From Fulvivirga maritima (GTDB taxonomy: Bacteria; Bacteroidota; Bacteroidia; Cytophagales; Cyclobacteriaceae): a stretch of DNA of 64,000 nt. Both the position numbers and the translations under genes were made by a program. Shown in pieces: positions 26,097-36,061 of this stretch; the stretch's first letter is position 1, and each line of letters begins with the position of its first letter. The DNA is taken from positions 6,319,001-6,383,000 of the forward strand of contig NZ_CP089980.1 of the NCBI RefSeq assembly GCF_021389955.1, in the 5' to 3' direction. Below the pieces are notes generated by a model. It had not been told where the DNA came from, did no database searches, and saw only the letters and a program-made list of their open reading frames with translations.

Positions 26097-27690
26097 TTAA
26101 TCCTCTACCTTATAAACTCTGGCAACATCATTTCTGTGAATTCTGGGGTTGAAGAAATGTAGTAGTTGATCAAAATGAGAAGGCTCTATTTCTGTTTCTA
26201 ATTTCAGCTTCTTACCAGGAAACAAAGCATCGACACGTTTTTTACGTTCATTAAAATTTTGGTCTCCTTTAAAAATAACATAATTAGGCCTTTTCTGAAC
26301 ACTGTCCATCTCTAACTGCAGCTCCTCCACTGTCTTGTTTGATCCCAGACTAAATACCATTTTATAATCAGGGTCCAGGTATTTTTTTAGTGGCCTTATC
26401 TTGTAAAACTCCACCTAAGTCATCACTAAACTCATTATAATCTACACAGCCTGTACCCATATAATAAACCGGCACCTGTTTCACTGACCCACGTTCACTT
26501 TCTACTATAACACTGCTCACATCATTTTTATGATATAAATAATACATAGGTTCTACCCTATCTCTTTTAGTAAAAGTAAGTGCCATGGCCACAGCTGCTA
26601 TAATATTGATGCTCCAGAAGAATGTCCACAGCCCTTTATGCAACCTCTGATTCTTCAGCCAAAATTTTGATTTAGCCACAAAATCATTCCACCCTATAAT
26701 CCCAATAATAATCAGCATAGGGTACATTGGTAGTATAAAACGCTCCTGTTTATTAGGAAACAAACTGTGAACGAGAAAGAAAATGATAATCCCTACGTAC
26801 ATCATAGGTTCCACTTTTCTACCTCTTAAAAAACCCCAGAGAATAAACACACTCACCGGTGGCACCAAAAAGCCAAGAGTAGTAAGCAAGAACTTGTGCG
26901 GGCCGCCAGTAATGTAGTTATAAGCATTTTCACTATTGTAAGCGAAATAATCTACCACGTACTGAAAGGGATAATCAAAGAAGATGATATCTGGTATACC
27001 TATTATTATAAATGCTGTAATAAGGAAACCTATTGTAAACAGTATGCTGCTCACCCATTCTTTTCTAAACAGGAATATGATACCAATACCACCAGCAAAT
27101 AGCACTGTATGCATTCTCACCACAAAAGCTAATCCGAAAAGTACGCCAGCTCCCAAAAAAGTAAGGGCTTTGCGCTTATCCCAGTATTTCAAAATCAGGT
27201 AAAAGCCTGCTAACATAGGAGGAACACAAACTAATTCTGCCAGAAACTTAACGCTTAAGTAAGGCATAAACCAAAGTAAGGCCAAGATCCATCCTACTAA
27301 ATTTGCTGCCTTTCGGTTAGAAAGCATTAAAGTTATTTTATAAGCAAAATAAATGGTGAGCAATGAGTAAAAAGCATGAAATAGCCTTAATACAGTAGTT
27401 TTTACAATAGGATCCATAATACCCACGCCTTCCATGAGCCATATGAAAACCGCATTAATACCTGCGTAAAACATGCTGTGCTTTGGGGGGTGCTCCGCTT
27501 CTAACCAGTGCGGGATACCACTAGCCCAGTGCTGCGCTACCCTGGTTACACAAAAGTGATCGTCATGAAAAGCGTAGCCTTCTGAGAAAAAAGAAGCCAA
27601 CAACCTTAAGAACAAACCCACTGCTAATATTACTGTCAGAGGATTACTGTCTATGTATTGCCTCCAGGATGATTTACCTAAATTAGTCAA
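26097..27690 (-). pseudogene. Membrane mannosyltransferase (GT-C type), frameshifted at an A7 run
   Basis: The first 425 or so residues form a polytopic GT-C glycosyltransferase of the PMT/ALG9-like type, with an acidic first loop (EGYAFHDDHFCVTRVAQHW) and about 10 membrane helices (LTVILAVGLFLRLLASFF onward); it would move sugar from a lipid-linked donor outside the inner membrane. The frame breaks at seven A residues (T7 on the plus strand at 26382-26388): it reads KATKKIPGP-stop, while the next frame continues KKYLDPDYKMVFSLG for about 95 residues to 26097. With six A the protein would be a single chain of about 530 residues. This may be a true mutation, a phase-variable switch, ribosomal slippage or a sequencing error. 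The gene neighbours a GT4 glycosyltransferase. Confidence 0.8.
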
Positions 27691-27739
27691 ACCTAATGAA
27701 TTTAATGATCGGCAAAACTAATTTTTTAATTGATTGAAA

Positions 27740-28858
27740 TCAAGAAGCAGAGAGGTGAGCTGCAGTAATTGGTTCAGGCTGAGCGTATAATAAAGACTCA
27801 AAAAGGTATTCAAAATTATTTACTGTTCTCTTCACTGAAAACTCCTGAGCCGTTTTATAGCCTTCTATTTTCAGTTGTGCTGCCAGTTCCTTATCATGAT
27901 AAATAGCTATTAATGCAGAGGATAGTTCACCTATATTATTATCCTGAAAAAGCAGGCCGTTCTCTCTGTTTCTTATCAGATCTAAGTTGCCGGCTAGTGC
28001 TGTAGCTATTACCGGAGTTTTGAGATACATCGCCTCCAACAGTGCCTGCGATAACCCTTCCATTCTTGACGGCAGCACTTTAACATCAAATATTTTATAG
28101 TAAGCCAAAATCATTTCCTGATCTACCGTACCCTCAAAGAAAATATCATGCTTTAAATCCAGCTTCTGTATTTGTCGCCTAAACTCAGGCGTTTCTTCTA
28201 TACCTGCAAAAATCACCTTAGCCTTAAAATCAAGATCAGCCAGAGCTTGCAGCAACTGATTTTGCTCTTTAATCCGGGCTACACAGCCAATCACAAAGTC
28301 GCCTGGCTTAATTCCAAACTTATCTTTTAAATGATCCATCTGCTTAAGATCTATGCCTTCATACTTTTCAGGAGGAGTGCCATTATAGATCACTTCTATT
28401 TTATTCCTGGAAATGCCTTTGTCTAATAAGGATTTTTCAATACCGTGACTCACCGCCACTATCTTATCTGCCCCACGCATATAAAAAAGGCTTTGTATAC
28501 CGCCCAAACTTTTAGACACCTGCCGGCGTGTGTGCACTATTTTTACTGGCAACTGATATTTCCATTTAGCCAAAATGGAGGTATAACGATCTTTTCCTGA
28601 TTGTGCATTTATAATATCAATTTTAAACTTAGTTACTGCCTCTTTGATCTGTTTTATATTTTCCGAATCCCATTTAGAGGCAAAAGTCATGGCAATAACA
28701 CGCACCTGACTATCCTTAAGGTTTCTATATAATAAAGATTCTTTGCGGCACCCCACATATATTTTATGCCCCTTTTCCGCTAGTCCTTTAGCTAGATAAA
28801 TGATAGAGTTAGTAGACCCTGCAATATCTCCCTGATATGTTAAGAATAGTATATTCAT
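27740..28858 (-). CDS. GT4-family glycosyltransferase
   Basis: The 372-residue protein has the two Rossmann-like halves of GT-B enzymes: an N-terminal MNILFLTYQGDIAGSTNSIIYLAKGLAEKG half and a C-terminal half with the donor-binding IGCVARIKEQNQLLQAL and LPSRMEGLSQALLEAMYLKTPVIAT (the GT4 E-x7-E element). It would transfer a sugar from a nucleotide donor in a cell-surface polysaccharide or glycolipid pathway. The ATG is preceded by a strong hairpin (28860-28905) that hides a GGAGGAG element, suggesting translational control. The next gene downstream is the frameshifted mannosyltransferase. Confidence 0.9.
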   Translation of the reverse strand: MNILFLTYQGDIAGSTNSIIYLAKGLAEKGHKIYVGCRKESLLYRNLKDSQVRVIAMTFASKWDSENIKQIKEAVTKFKIDIINAQSGKDRYTSILAKWKYQLPVKIVHTRRQVSKSLGGIQSLFYMRGADKIVAVSHGIEKSLLDKGISRNKIEVIYNGTPPEKYEGIDLKQMDHLKDKFGIKPGDFVIGCVARIKEQNQLLQALADLDFKAKVIFAGIEETPEFRRQIQKLDLKHDIFFEGTVDQEMILAYYKIFDVKVLPSRMEGLSQALLEAMYLKTPVIATALAGNLDLIRNRENGLLFQDNNIGELSSALIAIYHDKELAAQLKIEGYKTAQEFSVKRTVNNFEYLFESLLYAQPEPITAAHLSAS

Positions 28859-28859
28859 A

Positions 28860-28905
28860 ATAAAGCTCCTCCTTATGCGAAAATTGGCATTTGGAGGAGC
28901 TTTAT
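28860..28905 (-). promoter_or_regulatory. 5' leader hairpin masking a Shine-Dalgarno-like element
   Basis: On the minus strand ATAAAGCTCCTCC (28905-28893) pairs perfectly over 13 bp with GGAGGAGCTTTAT (28872-28860) across a 20-nt loop. The downstream arm contains GGAGGAG, 7 nt before the ATG of the GT4 gene. When folded, ribosome access would be blocked, as in RNA thermometers or ligand-sensing leaders. A terminator is less likely because no U-run follows. Confidence 0.55.
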
Positions 28906-29095
28906 GAAAATATCTTGGTTATGAATGTTTTAAGTCTTTAAGCCGATTTCACAGCTCATTTTCTCATAATTTTTAATATTAAGGTTAGATGAACCCAAAA
29001 AGAGAATGCCCGGCTCTGAGGGCATATTTAAAAACATATATTACTACATTGTAACATCTTGTTTAAAAGACAATTATCCTAACGTTACTGAAGCA

Positions 29096-30793
29096 TTAAG
29101 CCTGTTTAGTCTCTGCCTCTCTCAGTTCCCGCCTAAGAATTTTACCTACATTGGATTTAGGCAATTCATCTTTAAACTCAATTTTCTTAGGCCTCTTATA
29201 TCCGGTAAGATTTTCCTTACAGAAATCTTTCAGCTCTTGTTCAGTAAGTGAATTATCCTTTTTCACCACAAATATTTTCACCACCTCTGTTGATCTCTCA
29301 TCAGAGACACCAACAGCGGCTACTTCTGCCACCTTAGGGTGGTTGGCCACTATATTTTCTATTTCGTTAGGGTATACGTTAAAGCCTGAAACGTTAATCA
29401 TATCCTTCTTACGATCTACAATTTTAAAGAAGCCCTCTTCATCCATCATGCCCATATCTCCTGTCCTGAACCATCCTCCCTCAAAAAAGACTCCTTCATT
29501 GCTTTTATTCCAATAACCAGTCATCACCTGTGGTCCTCTGGCACATATCTCTCCCACTTCTCCATCGGCCAATTTATTACCGTCATCATCAAAAACAGCC
29601 ATTTCAGTACCTGGTGTAGGTAAACCTATCGTTCCCAGGTGGTGCGTACCATCTAAAGGATTTACAGAGAGTACTGGCGAAGTCTCGCTAAGCCCATAGC
29701 CCTCTACTAATGGAGAGTTAGTAATAGACTCCCATTTTTTAGCAACAGCATCTTGCACTGCCATACCTCCTCCGATACTCGTTTTTAAATGACTAAAGTC
29801 GATAGTTTTAAAATCAGCCTGATTCAAAAGACCATTAAACAAGGTATTTACACCTGTCATGAGCGTAAATTTATGCTTCTTTAACTCTTTAATGAACCCC
29901 TTCATATCTCTTGGGTTTGTAATAAGCACACTTTTAGCCCCTACTTTAAACATCAGCAATCCGTTTACCGCCAAGGCAAAAATGTGATATAAAGGAATGG
30001 CCGTGATCATTGTCTCTGGATTACCATCATTAAGAAGAGTAGAAAAACAATGGGTGACCTGTTGCGTATGAGCAACCATATTTTTATGCGATAGCTGAGC
30101 CCCTTTAGAAACTCCTGTAGTGCCTCCTGTATATTGTAAGAAGGCAAGGTCTTCACTCTTCATTTCCGGGCGAGTGTAGCTCATGTTTATCCCTTCTTTC
30201 AAAACTTGTTTAAAGCTTATTCCTTGCGGAATATGATACGAAGGCACCATCTTTTTAATGTGCTTAACCACAAAATTTACTAACCACCCTTTAAGGCCTC
30301 CAAATAGATCGCCTATCTCAGTAATAATAATGTTTTTAATAGGTGTATTTTGAAGCACCTTCTCTAAGTTACTGGCAAAATTGGCCACTATAATCACTGC
30401 TTTTACGTCAGCATCTTTAAACTGATGCTCCATTTCTCTAGGTGTATAAAGAGGGTTAGTATTTACTACCGTAAGCCCCGCACGAAGTGCTCCTATTAAA
30501 GCAATAGGGTATTGAAGCAGGTTGGGCATTTGTATAGCCACCCTATCTCCTTTTTGTAATTGAAATTTATTTTGTAGGTAAGCAGCAAAATCTCTTGACA
30601 GTCGATCTACATCTCCATAGGTAAGAGTGACATCCATATTTACATAAGCGTCACGATCTGCATATCTTTTAAAGCCATCTTCAAACATCTCCAAAAGAGA
30701 TTCATATTCCAGTTTTCCTAATTCAACAGGCACACTTTTAGGGTAGCTTTTTATCCAAGGGAAGTCACTCATAAACAGTTTTATTTTATTCAA
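29096..30793 (-). CDS. Long-chain acyl-CoA ligase (AMP-dependent synthetase)
   Basis: The 565-residue protein matches FadD-type ligases, which activate fatty acids to acyl-CoA with ATP. The P-loop-like motif is LQYTGGTTGVSKGA. The A5 region is VEGYGLSETSP, the hinge Asp lies in GWFRTGDMG and the C-terminal catalytic Lys in LPKSNVGKILRREL. It starts at 30793 with a hydrophobic first stretch but no signal peptide. It is monocistronic. It would feed fatty acids to beta-oxidation or lipid remodelling. Confidence 0.94.
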   Translation of the reverse strand: MNKIKLFMSDFPWIKSYPKSVPVELGKLEYESLLEMFEDGFKRYADRDAYVNMDVTLTYGDVDRLSRDFAAYLQNKFQLQKGDRVAIQMPNLLQYPIALIGALRAGLTVVNTNPLYTPREMEHQFKDADVKAVIIVANFASNLEKVLQNTPIKNIIITEIGDLFGGLKGWLVNFVVKHIKKMVPSYHIPQGISFKQVLKEGINMSYTRPEMKSEDLAFLQYTGGTTGVSKGAQLSHKNMVAHTQQVTHCFSTLLNDGNPETMITAIPLYHIFALAVNGLLMFKVGAKSVLITNPRDMKGFIKELKKHKFTLMTGVNTLFNGLLNQADFKTIDFSHLKTSIGGGMAVQDAVAKKWESITNSPLVEGYGLSETSPVLSVNPLDGTHHLGTIGLPTPGTEMAVFDDDGNKLADGEVGEICARGPQVMTGYWNKSNEGVFFEGGWFRTGDMGMMDEEGFFKIVDRKKDMINVSGFNVYPNEIENIVANHPKVAEVAAVGVSDERSTEVVKIFVVKKDNSLTEQELKDFCKENLTGYKRPKKIEFKDELPKSNVGKILRRELREAETKQA

Positions 30794-31075
30794 TCGATTC
30801 CGAAAGTAGATAAAGATGCTAAAAAAAGGAAGAAATACCTTATTTTATAAAGATGTTTATTCAAAAAACAGCTTATAATTATATTTCTGGCTCTTTTTAA
30901 GAAAAAAAACCATGCAGACTTACCAACAATCTTTAAATAGATAGCGTGCTAAAACTGTTTTAAAAGAAGATATTTATAGTATGTTAGCTGTGGTGCTAAG
31001 GGAATGAGTCTGGAGACATAAGGTGTGTTTTTTAATTAAAGCCAAGTAAGTAAGTTTCGGGAATATATGTTCCTC

Positions 31076-31234
31076 CTAATTGTTGTTTACCAACCTTTCA
31101 TTGCTAGGTTGTATTTCTGTTTTCACTATACCGTAATCTGCTGCTACTTCTTTTATCTCATCGGTATAGACTATGGCAAGAATTCCCAGAACGGGTAGAA
31201 TTATGCCCACTATTTTAATGATCTTGTTTCTCAT
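31076..31234 (-). CDS. Small single-pass membrane protein
   Basis: From the ATG at 31234 the product is 52 residues with one membrane helix (IIKIVGIILPVLGILAIVYT) and a polar tail ending RLVNNN. An earlier in-frame start at 31288 would add 18 unremarkable residues. A 16-bp perfect palindrome lies 60 bp upstream. Small proteins of this shape are common in the phylum, often stress-induced, with no assigned function. Confidence 0.6.
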   Translation of the reverse strand: MRNKIIKIVGIILPVLGILAIVYTDEIKEVAADYGIVKTEIQPSNERLVNNN

Positions 31235-31292
31235 GTGATTAGGGTTTTGCTGAATTTGTTTTAAAGTTATAGACAAGAGGCCATTCAATTCA

Positions 31293-31308
31293 AGGGGAAT
31301 TTTCCCCT
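31293..31308. promoter_or_regulatory. Perfect palindrome upstream of the small membrane protein gene
   Basis: AGGGGAA-TT-TTCCCCT is a perfect 7-2-7 inverted repeat centred about 65 bp before the start codon at 31234, a likely regulator-binding site. No other copy was noticed in the window. Confidence 0.4.
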
Positions 31309-31617
31309 ATAACACATATGAATATTTATTTTTCAACACCATATTGTATTAATATATAAACGTTAGTTTATAAGCATTTGGTTCTCATTTCATCATAAAC
31401 ACCCGCTTATATGTCTATTAAGGCAATATTTCGCATTTTTAGACACATGAAGAGGCGTGTAATAAACACAAGAACTAAATTGACATTGAGCTGAAATCTA
31501 AGCCTCACAATTAGTTTACTCTCATTTTCATAAGAGCTTCCAACTCATTTCACGATATAAAGTTGCAAGGTTCATTCCAGCATGTAAGAAAGGGGAATAC
31601 AAATGACAAAAAACGGA
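31309..31617. other. Intergenic region downstream of cheB
   Basis: About 310 AT-rich bases between the small membrane protein promoter region and the cheB stop. No ORF and no strong hairpin is seen. Confidence 0.4.
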
Positions 31618-32664
31618 TTAATATCCAGAGGTAAGACTAGAAACAAAAGGGGCAATTTTATCTAACGACATCACCTTTTCTGCGGCATTAAGTTTTATTG
31701 CTTCTTTGGGCATTCCAAACACAGTACAGCTCTTTTCATCCTGAGCAATAGTATATGCACCTGCTTCGCGCATGGCCAAAAGGCCTTTGGCACCATCTCC
31801 ACCCATACCTGTCATAATTACGCCTACAGCATTTTTACCTACATATTGCGCAGTAGAGTTAAAAAGAACATCAACAGAAGGCCTATGCCTATTTACGGGT
31901 TCTCCATCAGTAATACTCACATAATAACGAGCTCCACTTCTTTTCACCTCCATATGTTTATTACCAGGAGCTATCAAAGCGTGGCCTTTTAGAATACTAT
32001 CATTATCAGAAGCCTCCTTCACAGTGATTTTACAGATACTATTTAACCGATTGGCAAATGACTTTGTAAAAAGCTCAGGCATGTGTTGTACTATGACTAT
32101 CCCGGCACAATCTAAAGGCATATTTTGGAGAAAGTCTAATAAGGCAATGGTACCTCCGGTAGAGGCTCCGATGGCAATTATTTTCTCGGTGGTACGCACC
32201 ATACTCTTTCCTGCTGCCGGCACTGGAGCCGAAAGCTGATTAGCACTTAGCTTTTTGCGCAATACCACCGCTTTAGAAGCTCCTTTCACCACATCTATTA
32301 TATGCCTCTCAGACTGTTCTATGGCATCTCTGCTAAATGATGATTTTTTTATAACATCTACCGCCCCCAGCTCTAAAGCCTGGATAGCCGTTTCTGTACC
32401 TCTTTCTGTAAGACTGGAGATGACTACCACAGGAATAGGCCGCTGAGACATTATTTTACGCAAAAAGGTAATTCCATCCATTCGTGGCATTTCTACATCC
32501 AGCGTTATTACATCAGGAATCTCTCTCGCGATTTTCTGAGCCGCGATAAAGGGATCAGCAGCAGTACCCATAACTTCTATTGAAGGATCTTTACTTAGGG
32601 TATGGCTCAGTGCCTGCCTCATCACTGCGGAGTCATCTACTATCAAAACCTTTATCTTACTCAT
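31618..32664 (-). CDS. cheB: Chemotaxis response regulator / protein-glutamate methylesterase
   Basis: CheB removes methyl groups from (or deamidates) chemoreceptors when phosphorylated by CheA. The receiver domain (1-120) has the phospho-acceptor Asp56 ([12 protein letters not shown]). The methylesterase domain (about 165-345) has the Ser-His-Asp triad in [17 protein letters not shown] and GMGGDGAKG. The gene is the last of a seven-gene minus-strand cluster. No cheR methyltransferase is present nearby, so CheB may work as a deamidase or with a distant CheR. Confidence 0.95.
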   Translation of the reverse strand: MSKIKVLIVDDSAVMRQALSHTLSKDPSIEVMGTAADPFIAAQKIAREIPDVITLDVEMPRMDGITFLRKIMSQRPIPVVVISSLTERGTETAIQALELGAVDVIKKSSFSRDAIEQSERHIIDVVKGASKAVVLRKKLSANQLSAPVPAAGKSMVRTTEKIIAIGASTGGTIALLDFLQNMPLDCAGIVIVQHMPELFTKSFANRLNSICKITVKEASDNDSILKGHALIAPGNKHMEVKRSGARYYVSITDGEPVNRHRPSVDVLFNSTAQYVGKNAVGVIMTGMGGDGAKGLLAMREAGAYTIAQDEKSCTVFGMPKEAIKLNAAEKVMSLDKIAPFVSSLTSGY

Positions 32665-32684
32665 CTTAAAAAATGTTCAAAGCG

Positions 32685-33149
32685 TTATTTTATAACGTAT
32701 TTTAAAAAAACTTCACCAGTAATGGTATTAAAGAGAATTTTTCTGCCTTTCTCTCCTCCTACATTAGAGGCTATAATTGGGATTTTATGTTCCTGTAAAA
32801 TGTCTTTGGCTACTTGTATATTATGCCGGGCAGTAGAGAAGTTAGTCTTTTCTCCATACTGAGAAGCTCCTCCAAATATTTTAGCGACTAGATTTCCTTT
32901 TTGAGCTCCTAAATTTAACATCCTGTTGATAAGCTTTTCAATAGCGATGTTGCCATATTTTGGAGATGCCAGCCCCTCTCCTTTCCATATGGGCAGCATA
33001 TAATGGTTCATCCCTCCAAAAGCCCCGGCAGCATCAAACAAACATACTGATACACATGACCCCAGCACTGTTTGAACAATAGTGAATTTTCTTTCCGCAT
33101 AGATAGCCGAAGACATTAAGAAATATTTTTCAGGCTCTTGAGCAATCAT
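32685..33149 (-). CDS. cheD: Chemoreceptor glutamine deamidase
   Basis: The 154-residue protein has the CheD catalytic Cys32 in VLGSCVSVCLFD and His49 in GGMNHYMLP, plus the family KIFGGAS motif. CheD deamidates receptor glutamines and in some bacteria also controls CheC phosphatase. The start overlaps the stop of the kinase-like gene (TGATG), so the two are translationally coupled. The gap to cheB is 20 bp. Confidence 0.94.
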   Translation of the reverse strand: MIAQEPEKYFLMSSAIYAERKFTIVQTVLGSCVSVCLFDAAGAFGGMNHYMLPIWKGEGLASPKYGNIAIEKLINRMLNLGAQKGNLVAKIFGGASQYGEKTNFSTARHNIQVAKDILQEHKIPIIASNVGGEKGRKILFNTITGEVFLKYVIK

Positions 33150-34030
33150 CAGAAAACCTCGTCATTACCAAATAAAAACTCATTCCAACCTTCCACTTTT
33201 GTGTCTGTCTCCTCATCATTTTTAACAGATGGTAATGTAATGCTAAAGGTACTTCCTTTTCCTTTGGTACTATTTATTTCTACTGTGCCACTGAGCAGTT
33301 CTACCATAGCCTGCGTTACTGATAAGCCTAGCCCCTGACCACGATGCTGCTTGGTAGTACCATAATCCAGTTGATAAAACCGATCAAAAATCTTCTTCTG
33401 ATCACTTTTACTTAAGCCAATACCTATGTCTTTTACGCAAACCAGCAAGCTATCTTCCTTAAGCTCAGTGTATATTTCAACCTTCTGATCTGGCAAGCTG
33501 TATTCAATGGCATTAGAATAAATATTAGAAATGATCAGGTTAAACATAGCAGCATCAGTAGTAAATACTATTGGATTATCTCCACTGCTTTCTACCACAC
33601 TCAATTTTTTTTCTTTGGCTTTAAACTCAAAAGAAGCCATAACATCCTTTATAGCGGAAATGATATCTATTTTGGCATATTCAGGCTCTATCATGCCAGC
33701 TTCCAGCTCTGCAGCCATGAATATATTTCGCATCTGAAAATCGAGATTAAAAGCCTCATTATGGATTAAATAAGCATGTCTTTTCAGCTTTTTCAAATCT
33801 ATTTCTTTAGCCTGTAACAGAAAATCTGATATGCCCAGCACAGCAGAAAGCGGATTAGTGATCTCATTACGAATGTTGGACAAAAAATTAGATTTAAGCT
33901 GTTCTGATTGCTTTAATTGCTCTCCTAACTGCTCCACCTCCTGAAACATCTTCTCTTCCTGGTCTGGTAAAGAAGCTTTGACCAGCCTCTCTCTTAACTC
34001 ATTAATCAGTTCTTCATTCGATAATTTCAT
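33149..34030 (-). CDS. Histidine kinase-like protein lacking the phospho-acceptor His
   Basis: The 293-residue protein starts with a coiled coil (1-45), followed by a HisKA-type dimerisation helix and a HATPase_c domain. The H-box reads FLSNIRNEITNPLSAVLG. The residue that should be His (SHE-I-R-x-P-L in the family) is Asn55, coded AAT. The ATP domain looks complete: NIYSNAIEYS (N box), VKDIGIGLS (G1), FDRFYQ (F), GQGLGLSVTQAM (G2). Canonical autophosphorylation is therefore not possible. The protein may instead bind ATP as a scaffold or regulator, or act on another His. It has no membrane segment and sits between cheA and cheD, 6 bp after the cheA stop. Confidence 0.88.
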   Translation of the reverse strand: MKLSNEELINELRERLVKASLPDQEEKMFQEVEQLGEQLKQSEQLKSNFLSNIRNEITNPLSAVLGISDFLLQAKEIDLKKLKRHAYLIHNEAFNLDFQMRNIFMAAELEAGMIEPEYAKIDIISAIKDVMASFEFKAKEKKLSVVESSGDNPIVFTTDAAMFNLIISNIYSNAIEYSLPDQKVEIYTELKEDSLLVCVKDIGIGLSKSDQKKIFDRFYQLDYGTTKQHRGQGLGLSVTQAMVELLSGTVEINSTKGKGSTFSITLPSVKNDEETDTKVEGWNEFLFGNDEVF

Positions 34031-34036
34031 AAGCCC

Positions 34037-36058
34037 CTACTGTTCTAATTTTAATTCTTTTCTATTGAGCTGATGCCGTATAAACCTCATCACATCTAGC
34101 ACTAATGCTACGCTACCATCTCCCAGAATAGTGGCGCCACTAAACTCATCTTGAGTTTCATAATGATCTCCCAGCGGCTTCATAGCTGCCTGATATTGAC
34201 CAATGATATGATCAACCGTAATACACACCGGAAACTCATCATAATTGAGCTTAATTACCTGAGTAATGCTACCTTGATAGGCCGCAAGACCAAAGCAAGC
34301 TCTGGTATTTAACACTGGCAGCATACTGCCTTCAAAAACATGCTTTTGACTTTCATCTTCGTCTATTTTTAAAGTATTTATCTCATAGCATCTATCTACA
34401 AAATCTAGAGGTATAATGTATTTGGTATCTGCTACTTGCACCAACATGCCATCTATGATAGAGAGTGTAAGTGGTAGCTTAATGGTAATAGTAGTACCCT
34501 TGTCTATTTGTGAAGCTAGAGTTACATCACCTTTCAAAGCCTCAATTTTTCGCTTCACTACATCCATACCTACTCCACGTCCTGAAACGTCCGTAACCTC
34601 TTCTGCCGTAGAAAATCCAGGCATAAAAATAAGTTCCAGTGTTTCTTTTTCTGTAAGCTGGTCTCCTGTAACAATAAGTCCATTTTGAATAGCCTTTTTC
34701 TTAATACTTTCAGGGTTGATTCCCTGACCATCATCTTTTATCTGAATATAAACATAGGTACCAGAATAGAAAGCATTGAGCTCCAACCTACCTTCAGGGG
34801 ACTTCCCTTTTCGCACCCTTTCATCAGCAGGCTCTATTCCATGATCTATACTATTTCTGATAATATGCAGAATAGGATCACTTATATTTTCAATTATTGA
34901 TTTATCTAGCTCCGTATCCGTTCCAGAAGCTATGAATTGGATTTCCTTGCCCAAATCATTACTCAGGTCTCTCACCAGCCTTTGAAAGCGGGTAACCAAT
35001 ACCTGAATAGGCACCAGACATATAGAAAAAGCATTATCACGTAGCCTGCGGGTAATCTTCTCCATGTTTTCCCCTAATTCAGTAAGCTCAACAATGCCCT
35101 TTTGCTCAGCAATAAGTGAAATCTGCGCCTGAGTAGTCACCAGTTCACTAACCAAATTCATCAGCTCATCAAGCTTATCAGATGATACCCTGATACTGCT
35201 TTCTGTTTTAGTAATTTCCTTTTTCCTGGTTTTTAAAGATTTTGAACCTTCATCGAGATGTAATTGAACAAGATCTTTAATGGCATCATAACCCAATATA
35301 TTCTCATCTAATGTCTTGGCTTGCAAAGCATTGATAAATGGTTCAAAATCCAGTAAATTACCTCCGCAGATCATCTCCACTTGTATTTCGCATTGATCTT
35401 CTGCAAAAATAAAGACGTCATTTATTTCATCCTTGGGTCTTTCTGTAGACAATAGTACCTCAAATTGCGTATAGCATTTTTCGGGCTCTACATCTTTTAG
35501 AGCCGGCACCTCAGCCATAGAAGGCAAAATCATGCATTCGCCTAAAGCTGACAGGTCATCTATCAGATATAAAGGATTGGTGCCGTTCGCAAAAATGCTT
35601 TCATTTGGGGCAACATGAATATAATAGGTAGCCATTGATTGACCAGCGTCCTGGCTCTCCAATTCATCAGGAACAGCTTCAGTTTCAGTCATTAAAGACT
35701 CAATTTTAGCCAGTACTTCCTGGTGCTTTTCTCTGTTATAATCATCAGCTAACTGCTGATCCAGAAGTGAGTTTTTTAAATGATCTAAAGCTTCAAAGGT
35801 AACATCAAGAATGACTCTGTTCGCTTTGAGTTGATGATTTCTTATCTGATCGTAAATGGTTTCCAAATGATGGGTAACAGAACTAATGGTGTCAAAACCA
35901 AACATGCTACCTCCACCTTTCAACGAATGCATAGCCCGGAAGATCTCACTAATGCATTGCTCATCTTCAAAGTCATCTTCCAGGCGCAATAATGCCTGCT
36001 CCAGATCAGCCATGAGCTCTTCAGCTTCTTGCAGAAATGTTTTTTGAAACTTATCCAT
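34037..36058 (-). CDS. cheA: Chemotaxis histidine kinase
   Basis: CheA of 673 residues. The Hpt domain has the phospho-acceptor His44 (AMHSLKGGGSMFGF). A middle region (about 140-275) probably binds CheY/CheB. Dimerisation helices (IRVSSDKLDELMNLVSEL), an HATPase domain (HIIRNSIDHGIE, DDGQGI, SGRGVGMDVV) and a C-terminal CheW-like domain (about 530-665) complete the CheA order. It would phosphorylate the CheY of this cluster. No cheW or receptor gene is found in the window, so its input must come from elsewhere. Confidence 0.95.
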   Translation of the reverse strand: MDKFQKTFLQEAEELMADLEQALLRLEDDFEDEQCISEIFRAMHSLKGGGSMFGFDTISSVTHHLETIYDQIRNHQLKANRVILDVTFEALDHLKNSLLDQQLADDYNREKHQEVLAKIESLMTETEAVPDELESQDAGQSMATYYIHVAPNESIFANGTNPLYLIDDLSALGECMILPSMAEVPALKDVEPEKCYTQFEVLLSTERPKDEINDVFIFAEDQCEIQVEMICGGNLLDFEPFINALQAKTLDENILGYDAIKDLVQLHLDEGSKSLKTRKKEITKTESSIRVSSDKLDELMNLVSELVTTQAQISLIAEQKGIVELTELGENMEKITRRLRDNAFSICLVPIQVLVTRFQRLVRDLSNDLGKEIQFIASGTDTELDKSIIENISDPILHIIRNSIDHGIEPADERVRKGKSPEGRLELNAFYSGTYVYIQIKDDGQGINPESIKKKAIQNGLIVTGDQLTEKETLELIFMPGFSTAEEVTDVSGRGVGMDVVKRKIEALKGDVTLASQIDKGTTITIKLPLTLSIIDGMLVQVADTKYIIPLDFVDRCYEINTLKIDEDESQKHVFEGSMLPVLNTRACFGLAAYQGSITQVIKLNYDEFPVCITVDHIIGQYQAAMKPLGDHYETQDEFSGATILGDGSVALVLDVMRFIRHQLNRKELKLEQ

Positions 36059-36061
36059 AGC

